Origin: Paenibacillus agri
GTDB lineage: Bacteria > Bacillota > Bacilli > Paenibacillales > Paenibacillaceae
Assembly: GCF_013359945.1 (NCBI RefSeq)
Contig: NZ_JABWCS010000208.1
Coordinates: forward strand, 1 to 64,000
Length of the DNA stretch: 64,000 nt
Direction: 5' to 3'
The notes under the pieces: generated by a model
Seen by the model: the letters and a program-made list of their open reading frames with translations, nothing else
The model's database searches: none
Told to the model about the DNA's origin: nothing
Shown: piece after piece, positions 33,809 to 43,705 of the stretch
Numbering within the stretch: position 1 is the stretch's first letter
How the letters are laid out: each line of letters opens with the position of its first letter
Program-made: the position numbers and the translations under genes

Positions 33809-34564
33809 ATGTCTTCCTTATTCAGCTTGTCCGGCAAAACGGCTCTCGTTACCGGAGGCGCCCGCGGACTTGGACAGGGCATCGCGCTTGGGTTAGCCGA
33901 AGCAGGCGCGGATATCGTCTCGGTCTCCTTCAATCCTAGCGACCATACACTGGAAGCTGCCGCAGCCCTTGGTGTCAAGACGCTGGGCATCGAAGCAGAC
34001 CTCAGTCAGCACAGCGGGCTTCAGGCTGTCTTTGACGAAGCCCTGACCCTTACCGGGCATGTCGATATTCTCGTCAATAATGCCGGAATCATCCGCCGGG
34101 CACCCGCGGAGCAGCACAGCGAACAGGACTGGTTCGATGTCATCGACCTTAACTTGCATACCGTCTTTCTGCTCTCGCAAATTGCCGGACGCCACTTCCT
34201 GAAACGCAAATCCGGCAAAATCATCAACATCTGCTCCATGCTCTCCTACCAAGGTGGCATCACCGTTCCTGGCTATACCGCCAGCAAGCACGGCGTCGCC
34301 GGATTGACCAAGGCCTTGGCCAATGAATGGGCACCTCATGGGATCAACATCAACGCCATCGCCCCGGGCTACATGGCTACAGACAATACCGCGCCAATTC
34401 GGGCCGACGAGAAGCGGGCTGAATCAATTCTGGAGCGTATCCCTGCAGGTCGCTGGGGATCACCGGACGATATTAAAGGTCCGGCTGTCTTCCTGGCCTC
34501 GGCCGCTTCCGACTATATGAACGGCCATCTTTTGGCCGTAGATGGCGGCTGGTTGGCCAGATAG
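33809..34564 (+). CDS. kduD: 2-dehydro-3-deoxy-D-gluconate 5-dehydrogenase
   Basis: A 251-residue short-chain dehydrogenase that reduces 2,5-diketo-3-deoxygluconate to KDG, the step after KduI. The cofactor motif is TGGARGLGQG (15-24), the NNAG motif is at 90-93, and the catalytic triad is Ser143, Tyr156 and Lys160 (GYTASKHG). It follows the DeoR gene with a strong AAGGAG site. Specificity is inferred from high KduD-like similarity in feel and from kduI in the same operon. Confidence 0.94.
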   Translation: MSSLFSLSGKTALVTGGARGLGQGIALGLAEAGADIVSVSFNPSDHTLEAAAALGVKTLGIEADLSQHSGLQAVFDEALTLTGHVDILVNNAGIIRRAPAEQHSEQDWFDVIDLNLHTVFLLSQIAGRHFLKRKSGKIINICSMLSYQGGITVPGYTASKHGVAGLTKALANEWAPHGININAIAPGYMATDNTAPIRADEKRAESILERIPAGRWGSPDDIKGPAVFLASAASDYMNGHLLAVDGGWLAR

Positions 34565-34577
34565 CTGCACAATTTAA

Positions 34578-34618
34578 AGGGAGGTCCCTGCCATCTGCGG
34601 CAAGGGCCTCCCCTTTTC
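34578..34618 (+). terminator. Terminator of the kdu operon
   Basis: GGGAGGTCCCTGCC pairs imperfectly with GGCAAGGGCCTCCC, followed by CTTTT. Confidence 0.8.
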
Positions 34619-34661
34619 AAAAAACCTTATTTCTGTGCTTCCCAAATCACCTACAGGAAAC

Positions 34662-36263
34662 TTATTTTACACTCATATAGCGTTCGTAAGCATCTGTCCG
34701 GATTTTAATCAATTGCTCTAAGCCCATGTCGTTCAGCTTCTTGATGTACACATCCCAGGTATCGTCGATTCCGCCTTTGGTGACCCACTGGGCGCGCATG
34801 GTGGCCACGTAGCCATCAATATCCGTAGTCAGTGTCGGCAATTCCTTGAACTCCTCCGCTGTGTACATTACATTAGGGAACGGCGTCGTCACGAATTTGT
34901 TGCCCAGTTTGTCGAGTTCCTGCTTCAGTCCATCCCCGGTTTCTGGATTCAGTACGATGTCCTTCTCGAACGAAGGGCTTACATATTTCGGTCCAAAATC
35001 ACGCAGCGATTGCTCCCAATACCAGGCATCCGCGCTGGTACCGGCTGGCGGGTCCATCAGGGTATACGTGCCATCGTCATTCTTTTGGATCACGGTACCG
35101 ATTGCGCCCCAGAAATTCTGGATACTGGCTTCATTCGTATAGAACTGGTCGGCCCAACGAGCGGCGATCTCCGGATTTTTGCAAGACGTCGTAATCAGCA
35201 TCTCGTTGCGGTTATAGCTCAGACCACTCGGATCTCCAGGCTGATACTTCTTCCCGTCTGGACCGGTAAGCGGTGGAATTGCAATATATTGATCCTTCCA
35301 CTTGCCGAATACGGCATCCGGCGTCCATTGATACGTGAAGCCGACGATAGCGGCATCCGCATTCTGCTGTTTGGCTGATGTCATGCTGTTGTCTTGCGTG
35401 TATAGCTCTTTGTCGATTAAGCCCTCGCTGTATAATTGATGTGCCCATTTGAGGCCTTCTTTATATTCCTCGGACACCGGGATGAAGAGCGGCTTGCCGT
35501 CTCTGACCATCATACTGTTTAAATTGATATCTGTGATGCCAAAAGGCGTAAGAAAATCCCCCAGTCCATTCTCCGTAAAAGGAATCTCGTCATTCTTGCC
35601 GTTTCCGTTAGGGTCTTGCTCCTTGAAAGCTTTCAGTACGTTGTGGAGATCGTCAATCGTGTCCGGGACCTTCAGTCCCAGTTTGTCAAGCCATGCCTTG
35701 TTGATGACAGGCTGGTTCTTGCTCTGCGGCCGGGCCGGCAGCCTGGTTGGCAAAGAGTATACTTTTCCATCAGGATAAGTGCTGATCTTTCTAAGCTCTG
35801 GTGTCTCATCCATGGCCGCTTTAAGGTTAGGCATATACTGGGCGATATAATCATCCAGCGGGCGGAAATAACTCAGGTTATTCACGATATCCGAATCGGT
35901 GAACGTTTGGTTACCTATGATGATGTCAGGCAGCGTACCACTGGCCAGCATGATGGATTTCTGCTCAGCCCAATCATTGGAGGAGACCACTTGCCATTCG
36001 ATTTTAACATTCGAGTTCTTCTCCAGATCCTTAAGCCACTGGTTGTTAGTGAAGGTATCGCCCATATTGCCCCAGCGCATGGTCAGAACTTTCAGGGTCA
36101 CCGGCTCTGTCACAATCGGTAAGCCTTCCTTGTTGAAGCTGCCCGGTGTCTTGGCCGCAGTATTGTCATTTGCTCCCCCGCATGCTGTGAGTCCAAACAG
36201 TAATGTAGCCGCAAGCATCATCGTCGCCATTTTTTTAACTGAAGCTTTGGTAGATTTGCTCAT
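34662..36263 (-). CDS. Extracellular substrate-binding lipoprotein, LplA/YtcQ type
   Basis: A 533-residue lipoprotein. The signal peptide ends in LTAC, giving a lipid-anchored Cys at about residue 28. It has the large family-1 fold used by LplA/YtcQ proteins (repeated tryptophan-rich segments such as LKWAHQLYSEGLIDKELYTQ). The start is an ATG with GGGGG 8 bases upstream. It is the third gene after two permeases, which is the usual LplB-LplC-LplA type system for oligosaccharides. The kdu genes and YesM/YesN pair suggest unsaturated pectin or glycosaminoglycan fragments as ligand. Confidence 0.94.
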   Translation of the reverse strand: MSKSTKASVKKMATMMLAATLLFGLTACGGANDNTAAKTPGSFNKEGLPIVTEPVTLKVLTMRWGNMGDTFTNNQWLKDLEKNSNVKIEWQVVSSNDWAEQKSIMLASGTLPDIIIGNQTFTDSDIVNNLSYFRPLDDYIAQYMPNLKAAMDETPELRKISTYPDGKVYSLPTRLPARPQSKNQPVINKAWLDKLGLKVPDTIDDLHNVLKAFKEQDPNGNGKNDEIPFTENGLGDFLTPFGITDINLNSMMVRDGKPLFIPVSEEYKEGLKWAHQLYSEGLIDKELYTQDNSMTSAKQQNADAAIVGFTYQWTPDAVFGKWKDQYIAIPPLTGPDGKKYQPGDPSGLSYNRNEMLITTSCKNPEIAARWADQFYTNEASIQNFWGAIGTVIQKNDDGTYTLMDPPAGTSADAWYWEQSLRDFGPKYVSPSFEKDIVLNPETGDGLKQELDKLGNKFVTTPFPNVMYTAEEFKELPTLTTDIDGYVATMRAQWVTKGGIDDTWDVYIKKLNDMGLEQLIKIRTDAYERYMSVK

Positions 36264-36302
36264 CACATTATCCCCCGTTTCATTGTTATAAGAAGTTCTT
36301 AT

Positions 36303-37220
36303 CTACTCTTTCACGGCGCCGATCATCACCCCCTGGTTAAAGTACTTTTGCACAAATGGATAAATGCACATAATCGGTACCGTAGCTACAATAATGACGG
36401 AATAGCGCATCATGCTGGCGAGTCGCAGGGCAATCTGCGCAGCTTCACCGGTTCCTATTCCCGACTGCATTTGGTTGGTGATGAGAATGTTGCGCAGAAT
36501 CAACTGCAGCGGATACAGATTCGGATTCTTCAGATAGATCAGCGCGTTAAAAAAGGAATTCCAATACCCTACGGCAATCCAGAGTGCCAGCACGGCTATG
36601 ATTGCTTTGGACAGCGGCAGTACTACCAGAGTAAAGTACCGGAGGTTGCCACAACCGTCGATCTGAGCCGCCTCCCACAAATCACCGGGAATGCTGGATT
36701 GGAAGAAGGTCCTGGCTACGATGATATTGAACACGACTACGGAAAAGGGCAAAACCATCACGAGAAACGTGTCATACAGATGGAAATCCCGAATCGTCAG
36801 AAAGGTCGGAATCAGTCCGCCGTTGAAGAACATCGTAAAGATGAAGAACAGAGACAGAAACTTGCGTCCGACAAGGTCTCTGCGAGATAGCGCATACGCC
36901 GCTGAGACATTAACAACTAACCCGATCGCCGTGCCGACTACGGTGTACAGGATAGTATTTCTATAGCCGATCCAGATGTTGTCATGCTTTAGCAGCTCCT
37001 TATACCCATCCAGTGTGAAGCCGCTGGGAAAGAACCACACCCTCCCGTTTGCTACGGCGGATGGATCACTAAATGAAGCGATTACAATAAAATACAGCGG
37101 GTAGATCAGCATCACAAGGAACAACACCGCAACAATGTAAACGCCAAACTCCATCACCCAGTCGGAAGATCGGTTCCTAATGCTCCGACGCTGCTGGATT
37201 ACAGGCTCCAATTCGCTCAT
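36303..37220 (-). CDS. Carbohydrate ABC transporter permease, LplC/YtcP type
   Basis: A 305-residue permease with six predicted helices and the EAA loop LWEAAQIDGCGNLRYFTLVV. The YPLYFIVIASFSDP segment after the first helix is typical of the LplC group. The start MSELEPVIQ has GGGGGGTG 6 bases upstream; an earlier in-frame Met lies inside the preceding permease gene and is rejected. The stop is about 39 bases ahead of the binding protein gene. Confidence 0.93.
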   Translation of the reverse strand: MSELEPVIQQRRSIRNRSSDWVMEFGVYIVAVLFLVMLIYPLYFIVIASFSDPSAVANGRVWFFPSGFTLDGYKELLKHDNIWIGYRNTILYTVVGTAIGLVVNVSAAYALSRRDLVGRKFLSLFFIFTMFFNGGLIPTFLTIRDFHLYDTFLVMVLPFSVVVFNIIVARTFFQSSIPGDLWEAAQIDGCGNLRYFTLVVLPLSKAIIAVLALWIAVGYWNSFFNALIYLKNPNLYPLQLILRNILITNQMQSGIGTGEAAQIALRLASMMRYSVIIVATVPIMCIYPFVQKYFNQGVMIGAVKE

Positions 37221-37236
37221 TTGTGCACCCCCCTTC

Positions 37237-38160
37237 CTACCATAGACTGTTTTCACTAACTTTCTTGGAGATCTGGTTCACAATGATCAGCAGAATAAAG
37301 TTGATGATCGTATTGAACAGATTGATTGCCGACGAGAAGCTGTACTGGCTGCTTAGCAGCCCTATTTTATAAACATAGGTAGATAGAATCTCGCTGGATG
37401 GTAAGTTCAGATCGTTCTGCATCAGGTACACCTTTTCGAATCCGACACCCAGTAGTCCGCCGACCCGCAGGATCAGTAGCGTCACCGCCGTTGGCATTAG
37501 CATGGGAATGTCGATGTACCGGATTTTGTGCCAGCGGCTGGCTCCGTCCACGGTTGCAGCTTCATATAAGCTCGGGTCCACCGCAGACAGTGCAGCGATG
37601 AAAATAATGCTGTCCCAGCCGACATGCTGCCACACATCGGACCAGACATACACACTGCTGAACAATGCAGACGAACCCATCAGGTCGGGAGGATCTGCAC
37701 CAAACAGATTGTAGAGATTGCCGACCAAGCCCGTGCTAGGAGAGAACAAGATTAGCATCAAGCCCACCATAACGACCGTCGAGATAAAGTGTGGCATGTA
37801 AGATACCGTTTGAAAAAAACGTCTGAACCGGTTCGGCCGCATCTGGTTAACCATCAATGCCAGCATGATTGGAATCGGGAAAGTCACCATGCTGTAAAGG
37901 CTGATCACCAGCGTGTTCTTCAGGGTTGCAGAAAATTGATAGGAGTTGAAGAACTTCTCAAAGTATTTGAGCCCCGCCCAAGGACTGCCTCCTATTCCAG
38001 AAGCCGGACTGTAATCCTTAAATGCAATGAGAACCCCGTACATCGGCTTGTAGGCGAACAGCAGGGTCAGTATTACAGCGGGAAAAAGCAGTACATAGAG
38101 CCCCCAGTTACGCCTGACTTGTGCCCATGTCCGTCCTGTACTGAATTGACCGGATGACAT
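37237..38160 (-). CDS. Carbohydrate ABC transporter permease, LplB/YteP type
   Basis: A 307-residue permease with six predicted helices, the typical LYVLLFPAVILTLLFAYKPM first helix and the EAA loop LYEAATVDGASRWHKIRYID. GGGAAGGG precedes the ATG. First gene of the importer operon; the next permease starts 16 bases past its end. No ATPase is encoded, so a shared MsmX-type ATPase is expected to power it. Confidence 0.94.
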   Translation of the reverse strand: MSSGQFSTGRTWAQVRRNWGLYVLLFPAVILTLLFAYKPMYGVLIAFKDYSPASGIGGSPWAGLKYFEKFFNSYQFSATLKNTLVISLYSMVTFPIPIMLALMVNQMRPNRFRRFFQTVSYMPHFISTVVMVGLMLILFSPSTGLVGNLYNLFGADPPDLMGSSALFSSVYVWSDVWQHVGWDSIIFIAALSAVDPSLYEAATVDGASRWHKIRYIDIPMLMPTAVTLLILRVGGLLGVGFEKVYLMQNDLNLPSSEILSTYVYKIGLLSSQYSFSSAINLFNTIINFILLIIVNQISKKVSENSLW

Positions 38161-38505
38161 ATGAATCCATTCCCTTCCCCAAAAGATGTGGCCTAAGCTT
38201 TCCTCCGCTCACGCTGCTCAATCGATTGAACATCTTCAGTATAGCGGTCCCAGTGCAACAATATCGGACCTCATAGCACCGCTATTCGGACATTTCCAGC
38301 TCCATATTCCCTGCAAAATTTATCCCTCCCCTGCCGCATGACAAAAGCATATTGAAATCCAGACTTTTCCATGTTCTTTCCGGACTTTGCTGTCAAAAGC
38401 GTATTTTTAGCCATGTTTTTTTAAAATGAAAGTCTTATAATGTGTTTATTACCAAATAAAACGCATTCATTACTATGGATCCAGAAAGGACCGCGCCCCT
38501 GGCCT
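38161..38505. promoter_or_regulatory. Divergent control region between the LplB-type operon and the YesM-type kinase
   Basis: This 345-base region must carry promoters in both directions. On the plus strand a consensus TATAAT is at 38436-38441 with a T-rich, weak -35, as expected for an activated promoter. No clear operator repeat is visible by eye. It is the likely binding region of the YesN-type regulator encoded downstream. Confidence 0.5.
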
Positions 38506-40233
38506 ATGGCAAAACACAAACCGAGCAAGCCGTATTCCATCAAATATTACGTACGAATTATGCTCGTCATTTCCTTCATCGCATTAGTTGTGGACCTCGC
38601 GATCAGCATTGCCTCCATCTCCATAGTCAAACAGCAGTCCACCCGGTATCTGCAAGACACCGCTGAGCTCTATATCAACCGCATTAACTATGACTTTAAC
38701 TACATCAGTCACTTTATGGGTTGGGCTTTAGCCAATGATGATAACATCAAGACTATGAGTAATTCCCCCGTGGAAAGCATTGACTTCCGGGAGGCGAACG
38801 AGAAGCTGCGTATGCGTTTTGCGGAGCTGCAAAGAAACTACGGTCAGGGGTATAACTTTTTCTTCTATCTGGAGAACCATAACTTCTTTCTAAACTGCGC
38901 GCCGATGACCCTCTCCTACAGCGACTATCTGGAAGTCAAAAGGCAAATTATCTCTTTGACCGAGAACAAAGGGGTTTACGACAAGTTCTATTCGAAGTGG
39001 ACCCCTATTCTCGCCAATGGCAAGTATTTCATTATTAGCTTTGTACCGTATCATGACCGCTACCTGGTGGGGCTCATCTCCGCGAATGACCTGATTGCTC
39101 CTCTACAGCAAATGAACCTGGGTGCCGACGGCTATGCCTCCCTAGTCTATAAACATGGCACGATCGTTTCGGGACCAGACTATGAAAAAGGTCAGGAACC
39201 ACCCTTGCAGGAAGAGTCTAAGCCATCCTTTCTTGACCTGATCCAATCCCGGACTACGGTGATCAGCGATTTTGCCAACGCCTCATTAAGCGTCAAAATG
39301 GTCATTAAATTCGGCACCTTTGAGAAAATCATGATTGCCCAGCTGCTGATTCTTGTCCTGTTTTTCCTGCTGATCTTCACCCTAAGCGCTGTAATGATAC
39401 TGTTCATGCGCAAGGTGCTAAGCCCCATCCAGAGCTTCTCGGAGAATTTGGGCCGCATCAATGCGGAGGGCGAACCGGCTGATTTCGAGAGCAGCACCAT
39501 CATCGAGCTCGAGCAGGCTAATGGACAATTCAAGCAGCTTGTGGAGCAGCTAAAAAAATTCAAAATCGAGATGTATGAACAGGAGCTGGAGAAGCAGAAG
39601 ATTCGGCTCGATTACATGAAAATGCAAATCAAACCCCATTTTTTCCTGAATTGTCTGACCAGCATTTACAGCATGGCCCAAATTCAAATGTATGAAGAAA
39701 TTGAAGAAATGTCGATGGCTACATCTAAGTATTTTAGGTACATTTTTCAGAGCGGAGAAAATTTCGTCCGGCTGGAGGATGAAATCGAGCACGTGCGAAT
39801 CTATCTGGATATTCAAAAGTCTCGTTACCGGAATGCATTCTCTTATCATATCGAACGTCCTGTGAGTATGGAAGGACTGCAGATTCCGCCCCTGGTGCTC
39901 CAGACCTTCATTGAGAATTCCGTAAAGTATGCAGTCTCAAGAGATCAGGAGCTGCAAATCAGGCTGTCGGTGTTTACCCCTTTTAATGTGGAAGCAGGTG
40001 ACAAGGCTTGTATCCGGATCACCGATACCGGGCCGGGCTTTCCGCCGGAAATCCTGGAGAAGCTGTCGCGGGGAGACCTACTAGATCAAACCGATGGACA
40101 CCGGATCGGGATCACGAATACCCAGCAAAGACTGGAGCTGCTGTACGGGCGGCAGGCGGAGGTTCATTTCTCCAATATGCTGAGCGGCGGGGCTTGCGTA
40201 ACCATCCTGCTTCCCAAAGTACCACAGACATGA
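38506..40233 (+). CDS. YesM-type sensor histidine kinase
   Basis: A 575-residue membrane kinase. Two transmembrane helices (about residues 14-38 and 278-302) flank a large extracytoplasmic sensor; HAMP follows, then the His-kinase motif MQIKPHFFLNCLTSIY near residue 375, and a HATPase domain with TDTGPGFP and GIGITNTQQRLELLYG. In this family the H-box is QINPHFLYN; here it reads QIKPHFFLN. The start MAKHKPSK is preferred because the earlier in-frame Met lies at the -10 of the promoter; no ideal ribosome site is visible, so the start is less certain. It pairs with the response regulator 24 bases downstream. Confidence 0.92.
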   Translation: MAKHKPSKPYSIKYYVRIMLVISFIALVVDLAISIASISIVKQQSTRYLQDTAELYINRINYDFNYISHFMGWALANDDNIKTMSNSPVESIDFREANEKLRMRFAELQRNYGQGYNFFFYLENHNFFLNCAPMTLSYSDYLEVKRQIISLTENKGVYDKFYSKWTPILANGKYFIISFVPYHDRYLVGLISANDLIAPLQQMNLGADGYASLVYKHGTIVSGPDYEKGQEPPLQEESKPSFLDLIQSRTTVISDFANASLSVKMVIKFGTFEKIMIAQLLILVLFFLLIFTLSAVMILFMRKVLSPIQSFSENLGRINAEGEPADFESSTIIELEQANGQFKQLVEQLKKFKIEMYEQELEKQKIRLDYMKMQIKPHFFLNCLTSIYSMAQIQMYEEIEEMSMATSKYFRYIFQSGENFVRLEDEIEHVRIYLDIQKSRYRNAFSYHIERPVSMEGLQIPPLVLQTFIENSVKYAVSRDQELQIRLSVFTPFNVEAGDKACIRITDTGPGFPPEILEKLSRGDLLDQTDGHRIGITNTQQRLELLYGRQAEVHFSNMLSGGACVTILLPKVPQT

Positions 40234-40257
40234 AGCTGACGAGGAGGGAGTTTGCCG

Positions 40258-41883
40258 ATGAATGCTTTGCTTGTGGATGATGATTATTTTGTAATTACCG
40301 CACTGGAGAAAAGGATTGATTGGTCCGCTTTGTCTATTGATCATATTTATACCGCTTACAATGTAGCACAAGCACGTGAAATTCTGCTTCAGCATCCGGT
40401 GCATATTCTGATCTGTGATATCGAAATGCCTCAGGGAAGTGGGCTGGAGCTGCTTGCCTGGATTCGTTCCGAGCAATACAGCATCCAGACGATATTCCTG
40501 ACCAATTATGCTGACTTCAATTATGCGCAGAAAGCGATAGAACTGCAAAGCTTCGATTATTTCCTGAAGCCGATTGAGTTCGACAAGCTGACCCTGATTA
40601 TCCATAAGGCTGTTGCCAAGGCTAAGGAGCAGCAAAATAACGAAAAAGCGATCCGTGAAGGCGTGCTGTGGCAGAAAAACAGAAGCAAGATGATTGAGCA
40701 CAGCTGGCGCAGGCTGATCACTGGTAAATCTTTCCCGACGGACCCTGCCAATCTAGCCCCTTATCTAGCTGAGCAGAACCTTCCTTATCAGCCCTGTGAT
40801 CTATTCCTGCCCGTACTGGTTAATCTGTTTCCCTATGACCGAAGTCTGGGCAAAGAAGACAAGAACCTGTTCGACTATGCGCTGCTAAATGTGATGCATG
40901 AATTGTACCAGCATCCCCTCTTTCAAGTGGAAGCAATTACAGAGATCAAGGATTATAACTGGATGATTATTCTAAAATGGAACATTAGTCCTGATCCTGG
41001 AATGCTCGAAGGCCACTGCTCCGTCTTCATTGCCCAGGCCAACAAATTCCTGAAATGCGACGCCTGCTGCAACATTGGCAAATCCCTGACGCTCGGGGCG
41101 ATCCGCAAGGAGATTCAAGAATTGCTGGTAATGAATGAGGAAATGATCAAGCACCGTAACCAGACCTTTCTGTTGGAGCACTACCGCAAATCCGAAGCAA
41201 TTTATAACCCGCCCGATCTAATCCTGCTGGAGCAGCTGCTGAATGAGAATAATTACACTGCGTTTCTGGAGCTGACCTTAAGCTATCTGCACGAGCTGAT
41301 TCAGGGCCAAATCGTCAACACCTCGGTGCTCAGCTTGCTGCGGTTAGACATTGTACAGCTCGTATACGCTCATCTCAAGAGCAAGGAGATCGAAGCACAT
41401 AAGCTCTACATGGGCAGAGCCGGGGACCAACTGTTCATCCATTCCCTGAATTCAATTGAGGATATGCAGCAATATATCGGTTATCTAGTCAACACAGCAG
41501 CGGAATACCGCAATTTTGCCGAGCAGCCTAAGTCAGTCGTAGAAGAAATCACTCATTACATTAAAACACATTGCGGTAATGATCTGACACGGAACAGCCT
41601 CGCAGAGATTGTCTATCTCAACCCGGATTATCTGGCCCGGCTCTTCAAGAAGGAGACAGGGATCTCACTCGGCAACTATATCATCCAGACCCGACTGGCG
41701 GCTGCTAAGCATCTGCTGGAAACCACCAGGCAGTCGGTTTACACCATCGCCAGCAAGGTCGGATATTCGAACTATTCACATTTCTCCAAGCTGTTTAAGC
41801 TGGACAACGGCTGCAGCCCCAACGAATACCGTAAAAATCTAAAAGAACTGAAAGAGCTGAAATCCGTTCCCGAATGGAGCTGA
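40258..41883 (+). CDS. YesN-type response regulator with AraC DNA-binding domain
   Basis: A 541-residue regulator. The receiver domain covers about residues 1-120 (ALLVDDDYF, phospho-acceptor Asp in LICDIEMPQG near residue 55, Lys in YFLKPIEF). A long helical linker of about 300 residues follows, and the C-terminus is an AraC double HTH (LAEIVYLNPDYLARLFKKE and SVYTIASKVGYSNYSHFSK). The start has GGAGGG 9 bases upstream; a TTG two codons earlier is less likely. With the adjacent kinase it probably turns on the LplBCA importer. Confidence 0.95.
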   Translation: MNALLVDDDYFVITALEKRIDWSALSIDHIYTAYNVAQAREILLQHPVHILICDIEMPQGSGLELLAWIRSEQYSIQTIFLTNYADFNYAQKAIELQSFDYFLKPIEFDKLTLIIHKAVAKAKEQQNNEKAIREGVLWQKNRSKMIEHSWRRLITGKSFPTDPANLAPYLAEQNLPYQPCDLFLPVLVNLFPYDRSLGKEDKNLFDYALLNVMHELYQHPLFQVEAITEIKDYNWMIILKWNISPDPGMLEGHCSVFIAQANKFLKCDACCNIGKSLTLGAIRKEIQELLVMNEEMIKHRNQTFLLEHYRKSEAIYNPPDLILLEQLLNENNYTAFLELTLSYLHELIQGQIVNTSVLSLLRLDIVQLVYAHLKSKEIEAHKLYMGRAGDQLFIHSLNSIEDMQQYIGYLVNTAAEYRNFAEQPKSVVEEITHYIKTHCGNDLTRNSLAEIVYLNPDYLARLFKKETGISLGNYIIQTRLAAAKHLLETTRQSVYTIASKVGYSNYSHFSKLFKLDNGCSPNEYRKNLKELKELKSVPEWS

Positions 41884-41900
41884 GACTCCTAAGAGAACAT

Positions 41901-41945
41901 AAAAGCGTCCGCTCCCGGCATTTCATTAGGGAGTGGACGCTTTTT
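41901..41945. terminator. Bidirectional terminator between the YesN-type gene and the exporter operon
   Basis: A 15-base arm AAAGCGTCCGCTCCC pairs with GGGAGTGGACGCTTT, with T5 on the plus strand and an A4-start arm that gives U on the minus strand. Confidence 0.9.
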
Positions 41946-41965
41946 AACATTAGACAATCACGACA

Positions 41966-43705
41966 CTACACAGCGGCAAATTGACTGTTGTACAAGCGGG
42001 CGTAATAGCCTCCGCTCACCAGCAGCTCATCATGAGTTCCGCTCTCCACGATATCGCCGTCCTTCATGTAGAGGATGAGATCAGACTCACGGATCGTTGA
42101 CAAGCGGTGGGCGATCACAAAGCTGGTACGCCCGGCAATCATTTTCAGGAACGCTTTCTGAATCCGTACCTCTGTCAGGGTGTCAATACTGCTGGTCGCC
42201 TCATCCAGAATCAGCATTGGCGGATCCACCAGCATGACCCGGGCAATCGTCAGCAGCTGCTTCTGACCCTGTGACAGATTGTCCCCGGAGCCACTGATCC
42301 GGGTATCATACCCTTCCGGCAGACGCTTGATGAAGCCATGTGCATTGGCAGCCTTGGCCGCAGCAACCACCTCTTCATAACTGGCCTCTGGCTTGCCATA
42401 CGCGATATTCTCGCGGATGGTGCCACCGAACAACCAAGTCTCCTGCAGCACCATCCCGAAATTGCGGCGCAGACTGTCCCGGGTGATGGTGTTAATGTCT
42501 ACTCCGTCAATCGCGATGGTCCCGCTATCGACATCATAGAAGCGCATCAGCAGGTTGACCAGCGTCGTCTTCCCCGCTCCCGTCTGCCCTACAATCGCCA
42601 CCCGGGTTCCCGGCTTCACTTCCAGGCTGAACCCGGTAATGAGTGGCCGCTCCGGATCATAAGCAAAACGCACTTGATCGAACGTGATCGTTCCCTGGCT
42701 GGTATGAAGCTCCACAGCCCCTTCGGCATCCGGTTTTTCCGGTGCTAAATCCATTATCGCGAAGATACGCTGCGCTGAGGCCGTCGCTGCTTGCAATTGT
42801 GTAATCACTCCAGTGATTTCGTTGAACGGCTTAGCGAACAGGTTCGAATAGATCAAGAAACTGGAGAGATCCCCTACTGTCAGGTGGTTCATAATGACCA
42901 TGACACTGCCGATCATCGCAATGACCGAGAATGTCAGATTGTTTACCAGTCGGGTCGTTGGATTCGATAGTGAACCATAGAACTGCGATTTTACACCTGT
43001 CTGGTACAGCGCTTCATTCTGCTCAGCAAACGCTGCAAAAGCACGCTCTTCATACTGATAAGCTTGAACAACCTTCTGCCCGCCAACCAGCTCTTCCACA
43101 TAACCGTTCAGCCCACCAAGAATTTTAGCCTGATCCCGGAACATCTGCTGCGAACGGGTCGTAATAAAACGCGCTGCAAAATACGAAGCCGGAGCGGACA
43201 AGAGCACCACCAGAGTCATGAGCGGACTGATGTAGAGCATCAGCCCTATCGCTCCCGCAATCGTAACCACACCGGTCAGAAGGGTAGAAAAGCCTTGCTG
43301 CAACCCGTCCGAGACAGCATCCATGTCGTTGACAAAACGGCTGATGCTATCACCTTGCGGATGATTATCATGAAATTTCAGCGGCAAGACGTTCAGCTTG
43401 TCAAACAGCTCACGCCGCATATCATTGATAGTCCGGTAAGCGATCCGGTTCATCAGCGCCGTAAGCAACCATCCAAAGAGACTGCCGACAAGATAGATAG
43501 CACCGAGAATGAGCAGCAGGCGCAGAACGGCCGAAAAATCAACTTTTCCCGGACCGATCATAAAGTCAATTGCCTTACCGATCAGGAGCGGCCCAATTAA
43601 ACTGGCCACCACGCTTAGAATGGCACAGATGACCGCGAGAATCATCAGGCTTCGGTACTGGGATGTATAGACGATGAGTCTCTTCCACGTATTATTTCTT
43701 TTCAT
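41966..43705 (-). CDS. ABC exporter half-transporter, catalytic subunit (Glu Walker B, altered signature)
   Basis: A 579-residue half-transporter: six membrane helices (about 1-310), then an ABC ATPase. Walker A is GQTGAGKTT, Walker B is LILDEATSSID with the normal catalytic Glu, and the signature is LSQGQ instead of LSGGQ. It overlaps its partner gene by 4 bases (ATGA). Pairing with the Asp-type partner gives an asymmetric exporter like BmrCD or TM287/288, with one normal and one degenerate ATP site. The likely role is drug or lipid export; substrate unknown. A LysR regulator is divergent from the operon. Confidence 0.94.
   Translation of the reverse strand: MKRNNTWKRLIVYTSQYRSLMILAVICAILSVVASLIGPLLIGKAIDFMIGPGKVDFSAVLRLLLILGAIYLVGSLFGWLLTALMNRIAYRTINDMRRELFDKLNVLPLKFHDNHPQGDSISRFVNDMDAVSDGLQQGFSTLLTGVVTIAGAIGLMLYISPLMTLVVLLSAPASYFAARFITTRSQQMFRDQAKILGGLNGYVEELVGGQKVVQAYQYEERAFAAFAEQNEALYQTGVKSQFYGSLSNPTTRLVNNLTFSVIAMIGSVMVIMNHLTVGDLSSFLIYSNLFAKPFNEITGVITQLQAATASAQRIFAIMDLAPEKPDAEGAVELHTSQGTITFDQVRFAYDPERPLITGFSLEVKPGTRVAIVGQTGAGKTTLVNLLMRFYDVDSGTIAIDGVDINTITRDSLRRNFGMVLQETWLFGGTIRENIAYGKPEASYEEVVAAAKAANAHGFIKRLPEGYDTRISGSGDNLSQGQKQLLTIARVMLVDPPMLILDEATSSIDTLTEVRIQKAFLKMIAGRTSFVIAHRLSTIRESDLILYMKDGDIVESGTHDELLVSGGYYARLYNSQFAAV

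Noticed and set aside
40081..40701. 206-codon minus-strand open frame
   Set aside because: Antisense across the YesM/YesN junction, without start signals or recognisable domains.
43064..43600. 178-codon plus-strand open frame
   Set aside because: Antisense to the ABC exporter membrane domain; the product is low-complexity and has no ribosome site.
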